NCBI GenBank assembly: GCA_017983695.1
Contig: JAGOAX010000005.1
Span: 124,001 to 188,000, forward strand
Origin: Ferruginibacter sp.
GTDB taxonomy: Bacteria; Bacteroidota; Bacteroidia; Chitinophagales; Chitinophagaceae
Reading direction: 5' to 3'
DNA: 64,000 bases
Below, one piece after another: positions 42,922-51,585 of this stretch. The notes beneath the pieces are model-generated. The model searched no databases, was not told the origin of the DNA, and saw nothing but the letters and a program-made list of their open reading frames with translations. The position numbers and the translations under genes were made by a program. Positions within the stretch are counted from its first letter, which is position 1; each line of letters begins with the position of its first letter.

Positions 42922-45369
42922 ATGACGATTAGTTATAACTGGCTTAGTGAATACCTGCCCGAAAAGATTGAAGCGGAAAAATTAAGTAAAATCCTTACTT
43001 CCATTGGTCTGGAAGTAGAAAGCATGGAGGCTTTTGAAGAAATAAAGGGCGGATTAAACGGCCTGGTAATCGGCGAAGTACTGGAATGTGCAAAACACCC
43101 CGATGCAGATAAATTATCGCTTACCAAAGTAAATATTGGTACCGGCGAACCATTACAAATTGTTTGTGGCGCAGCCAATGTTGCTGCCGGGCAAAAAGTA
43201 GTGATAGCAACAATTGGCACCACCATCTACCCATCTGCCGGCGAACCGATGACAATGAAGAAAGCCAAAATCCGTGGCATCGAAAGCCATGGAATGATTT
43301 GTGCCGAAGATGAAATTGGCCTTGGCCAAAGCCATGATGGCATTTTGGTATTACCGGCAACCGCTGTTGTGGGTACCCCCGCTGCCGAATATTTTAATAC
43401 GTACAACGATATTATTTTTGAAATTGGCCTAACTCCCAACCGCATGGATGCCATGTGCCATTTGGGTGTGGCAAAAGATGTATGTGCCTATTTATCACAC
43501 CACAATAAAAAAGACACCAGCGTAAAATCGCCCTATAAAAATAATTTTAAAGTAGATCACCAGGGCCTGCAAATGGAAGTGGTTATCGAAAACACGGCAG
43601 CCTGCCAGCGTTACGCCGGCGTAAGCCTGCAGGGTGTAACCATTGCGGATAGCCCAAAATGGCTGCAGCAAAAATTAAAAAGTATTGGCCTGCGCCCAAT
43701 CAATAATATTGTAGACATCACCAATTTTATATTACACGAAACAGGGCAGCCTTTACATGCTTTTGATGCCGATGCCATAAAGGGTAACCTGCCTGCCGGA
43801 CAGGCAGGAAAAGTAATTGTAAAAAATTTACCCGAAGGCACTCCTTTTATAACACTTGATGAAAAGGAAAGAAAATTATCTGCAGAAGACCTGATGATCT
43901 GTAATACCGAAGCACCCATGTGTATTGGCGGCGTATTTGGTGGCCTGCATAGCGGCGTTACGGTAACTACAAAAAATATATTTTTAGAAAGTGCCTGGTT
44001 TAATCCCATCAGCATACGTAAATCTTCGGTTAAGCATAGCTTGCGTACCGATGCTGCCACAAGGTTTGAAAAAGGGGTGGACATCAGCAATACCGTAAAC
44101 GTATTAAAACGGGCTGCCGCAATGATAAAAGAAATTGCCGGCGGCGAAATTGCCAGTGATATTATTGATGTGTATCCGGCCCCTAAAGAAAAAACGGAAG
44201 TAGCGCTTAAATACCATTACCTGAAAAAATTAAGTGGTAAAAATTATCATGGCGATACAATTAAAAATATTTTAACCAGCCTTGGCTTTGAAATGATAAA
44301 AGAAGGGATGGATGAAATGTGGGTTAAAGTACCTTTCAGCAAACCGGATATTACCATTGCAGCAGATCTGGTAGAAGAAATTATGCGGATAGATGGACTT
44401 GATAATGTAGATATTCCGCAAATGATAACTATTGCCCCTGCGGTAGAAACGCTGGCGCATGAGGCTACTTACAAAGAAAAGGTGGCTGATTATTTAACCG
44501 GCCTTGGCTTTAATGAAATATTTACCAACAGCATAACCAACAGCAAATATTTTACCGAAGCAACTTTACAAACCACGGTAAAAATGATGAATAACCTGAG
44601 TGAGGACCTGGATGTAATGCGTCCCTCAATGCTGGAAACAGGACTGGAAACCATTGCCTATAATTTAAACAGGAAAAATAACAGCCTGCAGTTTTTTGAA
44701 TTTGGTAAAACCTATTCAACTGATGGTGCAGGCAGCTATGCCGAAAATAATCACCTGAGTTTATTTGTAACCGGTAATAAAACCGAAGGTGGCTGGAGCA
44801 GCAAAGCACAAAAAACAGATTTCTATTTTATTAAAGGAGCTCTTGAAAAAATTGCAGCGGTAACCGGTGTAACTATAAATGAATTTTCAATTACTGCAAA
44901 TGAAAAGTTAGACCATGCAGTTGAAATAAAAGTAAGAAATGAAGTTGTTGCAACAGCCGGAACGATCAATAAAGCAACTGCTGCAAAATTCGATTGCAAA
45001 CAAACTGTTTTATACGCCGATATTAACTGGGATAAGCTGATGGCCTTAAGTAAAAAGAGTCGTATCAGTTTTAAGGAGATATCTAAATACCCTGCTGTGC
45101 AGAGAGACCTGTCTATTGTTGTAGACAAAAACATTCAGTACCAGCAGATAGAAAAAACGACATTGGCAGCCAAGCTGGGTAAATTAAAAAATGTTAACTT
45201 GTTTGATGTATTTGAAAGCGAAAAACTGGGTACCAACAAAAAATCGATGGCGGTTAGTTTTACTTTTTTAGATGAAGAAAAAACAATGACCGATACCGAA
45301 ATTGATGCGATGATGAACAAGATCATCGGTGCTTATGAAAAAGAACTGGCAGCAGAAGTGAGAAGGTAG
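42922..45369 (+). CDS. pheT: Phenylalanyl-tRNA synthetase beta subunit, with in-frame repeat insert
   Basis: 815 aa. Domains in order: N-terminal and tRNA-binding OB-fold (LVIGEVLECAKHPDADKLSL, about 40-150), B3/B4 editing domain with the RYAGVSLQGVTI and NFILHETGQPLHAFDAD segments, B5 domain, catalytic-like core (MRPSMLETGLETIAYNLNRK), and a C-terminal anticodon-binding FDX-ACB domain (KYPAVQRDLSIVVDKNI). Seven residues LPAGQAG near 290-296, between HAFDADAIKGN and KVIVKNLPEGT, come from the 21-bp palindrome also found in rsmE. The alpha subunit gene is not adjacent. Confidence 0.96.
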   Translation: MTISYNWLSEYLPEKIEAEKLSKILTSIGLEVESMEAFEEIKGGLNGLVIGEVLECAKHPDADKLSLTKVNIGTGEPLQIVCGAANVAAGQKVVIATIGTTIYPSAGEPMTMKKAKIRGIESHGMICAEDEIGLGQSHDGILVLPATAVVGTPAAEYFNTYNDIIFEIGLTPNRMDAMCHLGVAKDVCAYLSHHNKKDTSVKSPYKNNFKVDHQGLQMEVVIENTAACQRYAGVSLQGVTIADSPKWLQQKLKSIGLRPINNIVDITNFILHETGQPLHAFDADAIKGNLPAGQAGKVIVKNLPEGTPFITLDEKERKLSAEDLMICNTEAPMCIGGVFGGLHSGVTVTTKNIFLESAWFNPISIRKSSVKHSLRTDAATRFEKGVDISNTVNVLKRAAAMIKEIAGGEIASDIIDVYPAPKEKTEVALKYHYLKKLSGKNYHGDTIKNILTSLGFEMIKEGMDEMWVKVPFSKPDITIAADLVEEIMRIDGLDNVDIPQMITIAPAVETLAHEATYKEKVADYLTGLGFNEIFTNSITNSKYFTEATLQTTVKMMNNLSEDLDVMRPSMLETGLETIAYNLNRKNNSLQFFEFGKTYSTDGAGSYAENNHLSLFVTGNKTEGGWSSKAQKTDFYFIKGALEKIAAVTGVTINEFSITANEKLDHAVEIKVRNEVVATAGTINKATAAKFDCKQTVLYADINWDKLMALSKKSRISFKEISKYPAVQRDLSIVVDKNIQYQQIEKTTLAAKLGKLKNVNLFDVFESEKLGTNKKSMAVSFTFLDEEKTMTDTEIDAMMNKIIGAYEKELAAEVRR
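43788..43808. repeat. 21-bp palindromic repeat inside pheT (copy 2)
   Basis: Same arms and loop as 40290-40310, same top-strand orientation but read in the opposite coding sense. It adds exactly seven codons (LPAGQAG) to the editing domain region. Confidence 0.85.
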
Positions 45370-45371
45370 AT

Positions 45372-45476
45372 GCCCCTAACCCCTAAAGGGGAACAAGAGT
45401 TGTGGATACTAAATTTTAAGAGTAGAAAAGATATTTAAATAATTTGTACACTAATTCCCCTTTAGGGGTTAGGGGC
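45372..45476. repeat. REPIN-like inverted-repeat element, copy B
   Basis: Perfect 22-bp inverted arms (45372-45393 and 45455-45476; core CCCCTAACCCCTAAAGGGG) around a 61-bp interior with GAAAAGATATTT, as in copy A. It fills the gap between pheT and the coiled-coil gene, beginning 2 bases after the pheT stop and ending 6 bases before the next ATG. Confidence 0.8.
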
Positions 45477-45482
45477 GTATAT

Positions 45483-45770
45483 ATGTCAGAGTTGCAATCA
45501 AATATCAAACGCATTAACGATAAGCTTCAAAAACTACTGAAGCGGCATATACAATTACAAAAAGATAATGAAAGGCAAAGTAAATTGATTGCAACCCTGC
45601 AGGAAACAAAAGAAAAAAATGCCCAGCACATTGCACAATTGCAGGAGCAGGTTAATATATTAAAAACCTCTGCCGGGCAAATGAACGATGCCGACAAAAA
45701 AGCTTTTGAAAAACATATTGACCAATACATTAAGCAGATAGATAAATGTATTGGTCTGCTGGCCGAATAG
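45483..45770 (+). CDS. Small coiled-coil protein, possible ZapB-like cell-division partner
   Basis: 95 aa from the ATG at 45483; the longer frame would read through the repeat arm. Almost entirely heptad-like and rich in Gln, Lys, Leu and Glu (LQKLLKRHIQLQKDNERQ; LIATLQETKEKNAQHIAQLQ), ending in IDKCIGLLAE. Its place between pheT and zapA is a layout I know from Bacteroidota, and a small coiled-coil next to zapA suggests a ZapB-like role at the division ring. That role is inferred from context and form, not homology. Confidence 0.7.
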   Translation: MSELQSNIKRINDKLQKLLKRHIQLQKDNERQSKLIATLQETKEKNAQHIAQLQEQVNILKTSAGQMNDADKKAFEKHIDQYIKQIDKCIGLLAE

Positions 45771-45771
45771 G

Positions 45772-46026
45772 CTATACCCTTTTAACCAACTTCAGTAACT
45801 GGTCACCATCAGTATTACTCAGCTCCAAATAATACCTTCCATAGGGCAGATCATTCAATCCACGCCAGTTAAAATATTTTTGGTTGCTGGACTGTATGGT
45901 CTCCAGGGTGGAGCATACTTCTCCCTTATCGTTCTTTAAAACGAACTTTAAAGGATTTACAGTTACATTTTCCCACTCGATAGTGAGGGAATCGGTAAAA
46001 AAGGCTTGTTTAATTTTGGCAAACAT
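45772..46026 (-). CDS. Hypothetical small protein, 84 aa
   Basis: Not recognised. A short beta-rich protein whose C-terminus (YGRYYLELSNTDGDQLLKLVKRV) resembles the last strands of T9SS sorting domains, but it has no signal peptide, so export is doubtful. Convergent with the coiled-coil gene, one base apart, and embedded on the opposite strand between it and zapA. Confidence 0.5.
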   Translation of the reverse strand: MFAKIKQAFFTDSLTIEWENVTVNPLKFVLKNDKGEVCSTLETIQSSNQKYFNWRGLNDLPYGRYYLELSNTDGDQLLKLVKRV

Positions 46027-46198
46027 GCTAAAACTGGTTTAATTTTTCTTAATTGGTTCGAGGGGGCAGTCTTATATGGGGTGGCGATGATTACCCACTG
46101 TTTTAGTTAAAAAACAATGGCAATGTTGATTTTTATAAAATAGGAAGATTGGTGCTTTCTTTGGTAAGAGGAAACAAAATAATACATTAATTTTAATT

Positions 46199-46483
46199 AT
46201 GCAAGAGCTGATACCTATAAATATTGTAATTGGCGACAGGACCTACCGGATTAAGACCAGTTCGGCTGATGAGGAGGCTGTACGCCGCACCCTTAAAACC
46301 ATTAATGATAAGGTAGTAGAGTTTAAAACACAGTTTTCCGGCAAAGACATGCAGGATTATATTGCCATGGTATTAATATGGTATGCTACCCTTTCTGCCA
46401 GCCAGGCTACCAACCCTGTATTGGACCAGAACCTTACCGATGCCCTGCTTAAAATAGAGGAGCAGTTAGACAAAGCCGGTTAA
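46199..46483 (+). CDS. zapA: Cell division protein ZapA
   Basis: 94 aa. The ZapA domain is recognisable: INIVIGDRTYRIKTSSADEE (N-terminal strands), then VRRTLKTINDKVVEFKTQF and the C-terminal helix DYIAMVLIWYATLSASQ, ending in a short acidic coiled coil. ZapA stabilises FtsZ bundles at midcell. The likely ZapB-like coiled-coil gene lies upstream on the same strand. Confidence 0.88.
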   Translation: MQELIPINIVIGDRTYRIKTSSADEEAVRRTLKTINDKVVEFKTQFSGKDMQDYIAMVLIWYATLSASQATNPVLDQNLTDALLKIEEQLDKAG

Positions 46484-46501
46484 TGCTGCACAAAACACCA
46501 C

Positions 46502-47110
46502 ATGCTTAAAAGATATCTCAGCAACCCTTCATTTTTATTACTGCTTGCCGGCAACCTCTATTGTATCTGGTACTATCAAAATCACAGCAATGGCTTTGCC
46601 ACTATTGTATGGGTATATTGGCTGCAAAGTGTAATGATTGGTCTGTTTAATTTTGCCGACCTGCTTACCATTAAAAATTTTGACAGCGGTACCTTTAAAT
46701 TAAACGGTGCCCCTGTTACCCAAAATAATAAAGGCTGCCTGGCCTTTTTCTTTTTAGTGCATTATGGTGGTTTTCATTTAGGCTATGCCATTTTTTTATT
46801 GGTAGATATTGGCATACGCAATGTTGATAAAGCATTTTTATTAATTGGTGTAGCTGCATTTTTGATGGAATCGTTGTCGGGCTTTATAAAACGTAAACAA
46901 CAGCCCCCTGCAGCAACATTAAATATTGGCAGCATTTTCTTTTTGCCTTACCTGCGTGTGGTACCCATGCACCTGATGATACTGATACCAAAATTTACCG
47001 GCCTTACACCATCACTTATCTTTTTAGTGCTTAAAATGATTGCAGATATTTTATCCTTTATGCTATACCAGCATATTTACAATAAGAATAACGAAGCAAG
47101 TATGAAATAA
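46502..47110 (+). CDS. DUF6498-like multi-pass membrane protein
   Basis: 202 aa with six or so membrane segments (LLAGNLYCIWYY; VYWLQSVMIGLFNFADLL; FFFLVHYGGFHLGYAIFLLV; FLLIGVAAFLMESL; and two near the C-terminus). The WLQSVMIGLFNF and FFLVHYGGFHLGY segments resemble DUF6498 proteins of unknown function. It starts 18 bases after zapA and may share its transcript. Confidence 0.65.
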   Translation: MLKRYLSNPSFLLLLAGNLYCIWYYQNHSNGFATIVWVYWLQSVMIGLFNFADLLTIKNFDSGTFKLNGAPVTQNNKGCLAFFFLVHYGGFHLGYAIFLLVDIGIRNVDKAFLLIGVAAFLMESLSGFIKRKQQPPAATLNIGSIFFLPYLRVVPMHLMILIPKFTGLTPSLIFLVLKMIADILSFMLYQHIYNKNNEASMK

Positions 47111-47215
47111 TATCCAGGCAGTATTAGCCAGTGCACTAATCTGCACTTTGTAATACAAAAACTACAACCTGTATCTTCAATTTTTTTACCGGTTTTAAAA
47201 CAAGTACCTTTCCTT

Positions 47216-47773
47216 ATGCTTCGCTTAATATGGAAATTGTACTGGCGCTTGGGCGGCTGGAAAATTGCCGGAAGTTTTCCTTACCAGTATAAAAAAATGG
47301 TGCTCATCATTGCACCGCATACCCACTGGCAAGACCTGTTTGTAGGTTTTGCGGCAAGGCATCAATTAAAAATAACCCACGCAAAATTTTTAGGTAAAAA
47401 AGAATTATTTGTTGGCCCGCTGGGCTGGTTATTGCGCAGGCTGGGCGGCACACCGGTTGACCGTTTTAGTAAACGGGGTATGGTAGAACAGGCTGCTGCA
47501 TTATTTGCCGCCAACGAAGCCTTTTTACTGGCGATGGCACCCGAAGGTACCCGTAAAAGAGTTGATAAGTTACGCAGTGGGTTTTATCATATTGCCAAAC
47601 AGGCACAGGTACCCATACTGCCTATAGGTTTTGATTTTGAAAATAAGCAGGTGATAATTGGCGAAGTAATATTTACCAGTGCAGATGAAGCTACAGACAT
47701 GAAAAAGATCATTGCATTTTATTCCCTTATCAAAGGGAAGAAACCAGACAGAGATTTGAGACATCTTAAATAA
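47216..47773 (+). CDS. 1-acyl-glycerol-phosphate acyltransferase-like protein (PlsC fold)
   Basis: 185 aa. The catalytic HxxxxD motif is HTHWQD near 38, with the glycerol-phosphate-binding elements GGTPVDR and APEGTRKR. Shorter than typical PlsC, as in the small acyltransferase group. It probably acylates a lysophospholipid or another amphiphile on the inner membrane; substrate unassigned. Confidence 0.85.
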   Translation: MLRLIWKLYWRLGGWKIAGSFPYQYKKMVLIIAPHTHWQDLFVGFAARHQLKITHAKFLGKKELFVGPLGWLLRRLGGTPVDRFSKRGMVEQAAALFAANEAFLLAMAPEGTRKRVDKLRSGFYHIAKQAQVPILPIGFDFENKQVIIGEVIFTSADEATDMKKIIAFYSLIKGKKPDRDLRHLK

Positions 47774-47803
47774 ATAAACGCCTGCCAACCGACAGGCGTT
47801 TAT
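47774..47803. terminator. Bidirectional terminator between acyltransferase and 153-aa genes
   Basis: 11-bp stem ATAAACGCCTG / CAGGCGTTTAT with an 8-nt loop, T-rich on both sides, in a convergent gap. Confidence 0.75.
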
Positions 47804-47825
47804 TTTAAGCAACAACATGTAAACA

Positions 47826-48287
47826 TCAATTCCCTACACGACCTGCCACAGCATTATTTGCTGTAACAAGTGTGGCAAGCTGTCTGCCACCGGGCAGTTC
47901 GGTTGAAGAATAGAACACCTTTAAAACAGTGTTGCTCTTTTTAAGTGCAGTAATATCGCTTATATAACAACTCATTTCTGCTACCGGTTCGGCTACATCG
48001 GAAAAACGCCATTCTTTCAGCATTTTGTCCTGCCCGTCTTTAATGGTAACCACCCGGTTTTTACCAACCCTGCCGCAATGATGATAGCGTATCGCTATTT
48101 TATCGTTGGCAGTAGCGGCATCCAGCTGCAGGGTTTTTACAGTGTTCAGGTCTTTACCAAATTGCTGCAAAATTACTTTCCCGTTAAGAGAGAGTTCAAA
48201 ACCTTCGCCGCCAAAACTGGGCGAAAAAGAATAAAGCGCTGCTGCTCCAAAAACAAGCAGCAGGGCTTTTGTGATGATTGACTTCAT
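47826..48287 (-). CDS. Hypothetical secreted protein, 153 aa
   Basis: A signal peptide (TKALLLVFGAAALYSFSPSF) precedes a beta-rich mature region (FELSLNGKVILQQFGKDLN; RYHHCGRVGKNRVVTIKDG). Not recognised; probably periplasmic. Convergent with the acyltransferase gene. Confidence 0.65.
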   Translation of the reverse strand: MKSIITKALLLVFGAAALYSFSPSFGGEGFELSLNGKVILQQFGKDLNTVKTLQLDAATANDKIAIRYHHCGRVGKNRVVTIKDGQDKMLKEWRFSDVAEPVAEMSCYISDITALKKSNTVLKVFYSSTELPGGRQLATLVTANNAVAGRVGN

Positions 48288-48435
48288 GGCTTTACTTTTT
48301 TAAATTATAAAATAAGATAACTGCTTTACCATACAAAGGAAATATACTGCACCCCGCTTTAAAAATATGTTTGACGAAAGGACAAACCTGCTTGATGTTT
48401 TACCGTTTCTGTTGGCTTCGTATCGGCTGGTTTGC

Positions 48436-48443
48436 TATATTTG
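48436..48443 (+). promoter_or_regulatory. -7 box (TATATTTG) of the YccF gene
   Basis: Exact TAnnTTTG with a TTG 21 nt upstream (48412-48414). It lies within the longer open frame and so argues for the downstream ATG at 48461. Confidence 0.5.
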
Positions 48444-48460
48444 GTAAACAGTTTTGTATC

Positions 48461-48829
48461 ATGAATCTCCTCGGTAATCTTACCTGGCTCATCTTCGGTG
48501 GCTTTTTTGCTGCACTGGGTTATTTATTTGGCGGCATTGTTTTATGTATTACCGTTGTTGGTGTGCCCTGGGGTTTGCAGTGTTTTAAAATGGCAGGGTT
48601 GGTATTATGGCCCTTTGGCAAAAAAGTAGTGAGCAGTTCCGACAATGCAGGCTGCCTTAATGTACTGTTCAATATTATATGGCTGCTCTGCGGTGGTTTG
48701 TACACGGCATTGATGCATGTTGTTTTTGGCTTACTCCTGTTCATCACCATTATAGGTATTCCCTTTGCCCGCCAGCATTTTAAACTGATAGAAATTTCGA
48801 TGATGCCTTTTGGAAAAAGGGTAGAGTAA
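48461..48829 (+). CDS. YccF-family inner-membrane protein
   Basis: 122 aa from the ATG at 48461 (MNLLGNLTWLIFGGF), the family N-terminus. Duplicated hydrophobic units with IVLCITVVGVPWGLQCFKMAGL and LLLFITIIGIPFARQHFKLIEIS match the two YccF repeats. Function unknown. The promoter box at 48436-48443 supports this start over the frame beginning at 48371. Confidence 0.85.
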   Translation: MNLLGNLTWLIFGGFFAALGYLFGGIVLCITVVGVPWGLQCFKMAGLVLWPFGKKVVSSSDNAGCLNVLFNIIWLLCGGLYTALMHVVFGLLLFITIIGIPFARQHFKLIEISMMPFGKRVE

Positions 48830-48936
48830 TTTTTACTGACTATAACCGCAACAGGCTTTCACATTTTATTAGCAAGCTGTTTACAATATTTTTTTAGCTG
48901 CAGCGTAAATCATGTTCTTCCCTAAACCTTTTACGC

Positions 48937-49587
48937 ATGAAGTATCTATTGCTGTTTTTATTTGCCCTGCCTGTGGCAGCATTTATAAATGTAAACCCTC
49001 CTGCAACCGGTAATGCTGCAGCCCCATCGCCGCTAAGTAATTATTCGGCAGAATGGAATCAGCCTAAATACAAGGTCTGCAATACCGCCGCCAATGCCAA
49101 TTATATGACGGAGGAAGAAAAAAAACTCATCTACATTATTAACCTTATGCGGATGAACCCGGTATTATTTGCCAACACCGTAACTAAAAAATACCCCGAC
49201 AGCAGCGGAATGGGCTATATTAAAAATTTAGACAATTATGTTTCGCTGCTGAGTACACTCCGGAAGTTAAAACCATTGAATTTGCTTTACCCCGATTCGC
49301 TTTGTTTTGAAGGTGCCAGTTGCCATGCCGTTACCTCCGGCATAAAAGGTTATGTTGGGCATGTACGGGAAGATGCCGACTGCAAAAGTAAATGGTACTT
49401 TAATGGCGAGTGCTGCGATTACGGGCACAGTACTGCACTGGGTATACTGATGAATTTAATGATTGATGAAGGGGTGCCTTCGCTGGGGCACCGGAATATT
49501 TGCCTGAGCAAATACGGCAGAATCGGCGTTGCCATAAGGCCGCATATTAGTTATGGTCATAATGCTGTACTTGACTTTCATTATTAG
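48937..49587 (+). CDS. Secreted CAP-domain (SCP-like) protein
   Basis: 216 aa with a signal peptide (LLLFLFALPVAAF). The CAP fold is indicated by LIYIINLMRMNPVLF near 65 and the C-terminal GHRNICLSKYGRIGVAI. Cysteines (CNTAANAN; CFEGASCHAV; CDYGHSTA) may form disulfides. CAP proteins are extracellular with varied binding roles; no function is assigned. Confidence 0.85.
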   Translation: MKYLLLFLFALPVAAFINVNPPATGNAAAPSPLSNYSAEWNQPKYKVCNTAANANYMTEEEKKLIYIINLMRMNPVLFANTVTKKYPDSSGMGYIKNLDNYVSLLSTLRKLKPLNLLYPDSLCFEGASCHAVTSGIKGYVGHVREDADCKSKWYFNGECCDYGHSTALGILMNLMIDEGVPSLGHRNICLSKYGRIGVAIRPHISYGHNAVLDFHY

Positions 49588-49710
49588 TGATAAGTCAGCA
49601 TAATATCCTAAGCATATATTAAATATACAAAAAAGCTCTCCACCGTAATATTATTTAAACGGTTACAGTTTTATAATACGCTTATATAACTTACAGTAAA
49701 ATATTGTTAC

Positions 49711-50832
49711 ATGAAAAAGCTTTTAAGTTTTGCAGCAATCGTTTTACTGTTGTGTACCGGCAGCATTCCTGCAGCAGCGCAATTACTCCGTTTGCCAAAT
49801 GGCGATGTAAACTATAAATGTATGGCGGGCAGAAGAACCGGTGTTACAGATATTGAAATAAACTGGAGTGCCCCGGGTGTAAAAGGCCGTGAAGGAAAAA
49901 TATTGGGCACTTCAATTGCACCTTATGGATTTACTGTTTTAGGTTTTGGTTCAAATGTACAATCGCCATGGAGAGCCGGTGCCGATGAATGTACCACCAT
50001 TTCATTTTCTACAGATGTAACGGTTAACGGCAAATGGCTTGCTGCAGGCAAGTATGCTTTTTTTATTGCTGTATATCCCGATTCCTGTACACTCATCTTT
50101 AATAAAAACATTACTGAGTGGGGCAGTTATTTTTATAACGACAAGCTTGATGTGATGAGGGTTACTGCACGCCAGCAAAAAGATATAAAAGAAAGTAAAG
50201 AAAGACTGGACTATACTTTTTCAAAACAAACCGACCACACTGTTGAAGTGGCACTGGAATGGGAAAAATGGCGCATTCCTTTTACTGTTGCAGCCGACCT
50301 TACTGCAACAACACTGGCCAGCATCAAATCACAATTAAGCGGTGCTATGGGTTTTGATCCGCCGAGTTTACAAGCTGCCGCTTTATGGTGCCTGCAAAAT
50401 AATATTAATTATGAGGAAGCCCTGGGCTGGATAAATGCAGCAGTTGATCCTTCGCTGGGTGGTGTAAATACCTTTAGTGCAATTTCTGTAAAATCGGGGC
50501 TGCTTGCTAAACTAAATAAAAAAGAAGAGTCAGATAAACTTATGCAGGCAGCTTTGGAAAATGCAAGCATTACAGAGCTGCATAATTATGGCCGGCAGTT
50601 GCTCAACGAAAAGAAAGTAAAAGAAGCGATGGTTGTGTTTGAAAAAAATTATACAAAAAATAATGGCGCCTGGCCTACCAATGCCGGAATGATGAGGGGT
50701 TATTCTGCAATGGGTGATTTAAAAAAAGCTTTAGAATTTGGCCGCAAAGCAATGGAGCAGGCACCCAGCGAAGCAATTAAAAAAATTATTGAACAGGCTG
50801 TAAGTACATTGGAAAGTGGTAAGCCATTGTAG
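49711..50832 (+). CDS. DUF2911 secreted protein with TPR-like C-terminus
   Basis: 373 aa. A signal peptide ends near IPAAAQ. The DUF2911 beta-domain covers about 25-180 (DIEINWSAPGVKGREGKILG; WRAGADECTTISFSTDV; GKYAFFIAVYPDSCTLIFNK), followed by helical repeats typical of TPR (ALWCLQNNINYEEALGWINAA; EKNYTKNNGAWPTNAGMMRG; AMGDLKKALEFGRKAM). Function unknown; common in this phylum. Confidence 0.85.
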   Translation: MKKLLSFAAIVLLLCTGSIPAAAQLLRLPNGDVNYKCMAGRRTGVTDIEINWSAPGVKGREGKILGTSIAPYGFTVLGFGSNVQSPWRAGADECTTISFSTDVTVNGKWLAAGKYAFFIAVYPDSCTLIFNKNITEWGSYFYNDKLDVMRVTARQQKDIKESKERLDYTFSKQTDHTVEVALEWEKWRIPFTVAADLTATTLASIKSQLSGAMGFDPPSLQAAALWCLQNNINYEEALGWINAAVDPSLGGVNTFSAISVKSGLLAKLNKKEESDKLMQAALENASITELHNYGRQLLNEKKVKEAMVVFEKNYTKNNGAWPTNAGMMRGYSAMGDLKKALEFGRKAMEQAPSEAIKKIIEQAVSTLESGKPL

Positions 50833-50853
50833 TATAGCTGCTGTTTATTACAA

Positions 50854-51585
50854 CTAAATATCTTTTATCAAATCGTTTATTACCACGCTGGCACAAACAG
50901 CGCCAAACACTGCAGGCAGGTAAGAGACTGTACCGTAAGCAGATTTTTTATAATTTTTTCCGTCGGTAAGTATCAGGCTTTCTTTATTGGCTTCTTCGGG
51001 AGAGAATACCACTTTAATACCGCGGCGTATATTATACTGCCGTTTTAATACTTTGCGAATCTGTTGTGCAAAGGGACAGTTATAGGTTTTTGAAATATCC
51101 ACCACCTGCAGTTTTGTTGGATCAAGTTTACCACCGGCACCCATACTGCTTACCATGGGCATTTTATTTTCGTACGCCATTTTTATAAAGGTAAGTTTAG
51201 GCGTAATGCTATCAATGGCATCAATAATATAATCGGGTTTATTGGTAAATAGTTCCGTTACCATTTCGGGATTGATGAAAGATTTTATTACTTGCAGTTC
51301 CAGTTCGGGGTTAATGGCTTTTAAACGTTCGGCCATAATATTAGCTTTTGATTGCCCGTGATTGGTGGCCAATGCAGGCAGTTGCCTGTTACGGTTGGTG
51401 GGGTCCACCACATCTCCATCAATAATCGTCATTTTACCAATACCGCTTCGGGCAATAAATTCTGCCGCATAACTGCCTACGCCGCCAAGGCCTACTATCA
51501 TTACATGGCTTTGCGCCAGTGTTTGCAACGCTTCTTTGCCTATTAATAATTCTGTGCGGCTAAGCCAGGAAAAATCTGTTGTCAT
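50854..51585 (-). CDS. tcdA: tRNA threonylcarbamoyladenosine dehydratase (TcdA/ThiF-like)
   Basis: About 243 aa. E1-like ATPase fold: MIVGLGGVGSYAAEFIARSGIG, DGDVVDPTNRNRQLPA and DAIDSITPKL match TcdA, which cyclises t6A to ct6A in tRNA. The ATG at 51585 gives an ATGA overlap with the TatD stop, so translational coupling is likely and the longer frame from 51597 is not used. Confidence 0.88.
   Translation of the reverse strand: MTTDFSWLSRTELLIGKEALQTLAQSHVMIVGLGGVGSYAAEFIARSGIGKMTIIDGDVVDPTNRNRQLPALATNHGQSKANIMAERLKAINPELELQVIKSFINPEMVTELFTNKPDYIIDAIDSITPKLTFIKMAYENKMPMVSSMGAGGKLDPTKLQVVDISKTYNCPFAQQIRKVLKRQYNIRRGIKVVFSPEEANKESLILTDGKNYKKSAYGTVSYLPAVFGAVCASVVINDLIKDI

Noticed and set aside
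43611..44090. 159-codon open frame antisense to pheT
   Set aside because: PheT is unambiguous across this stretch.
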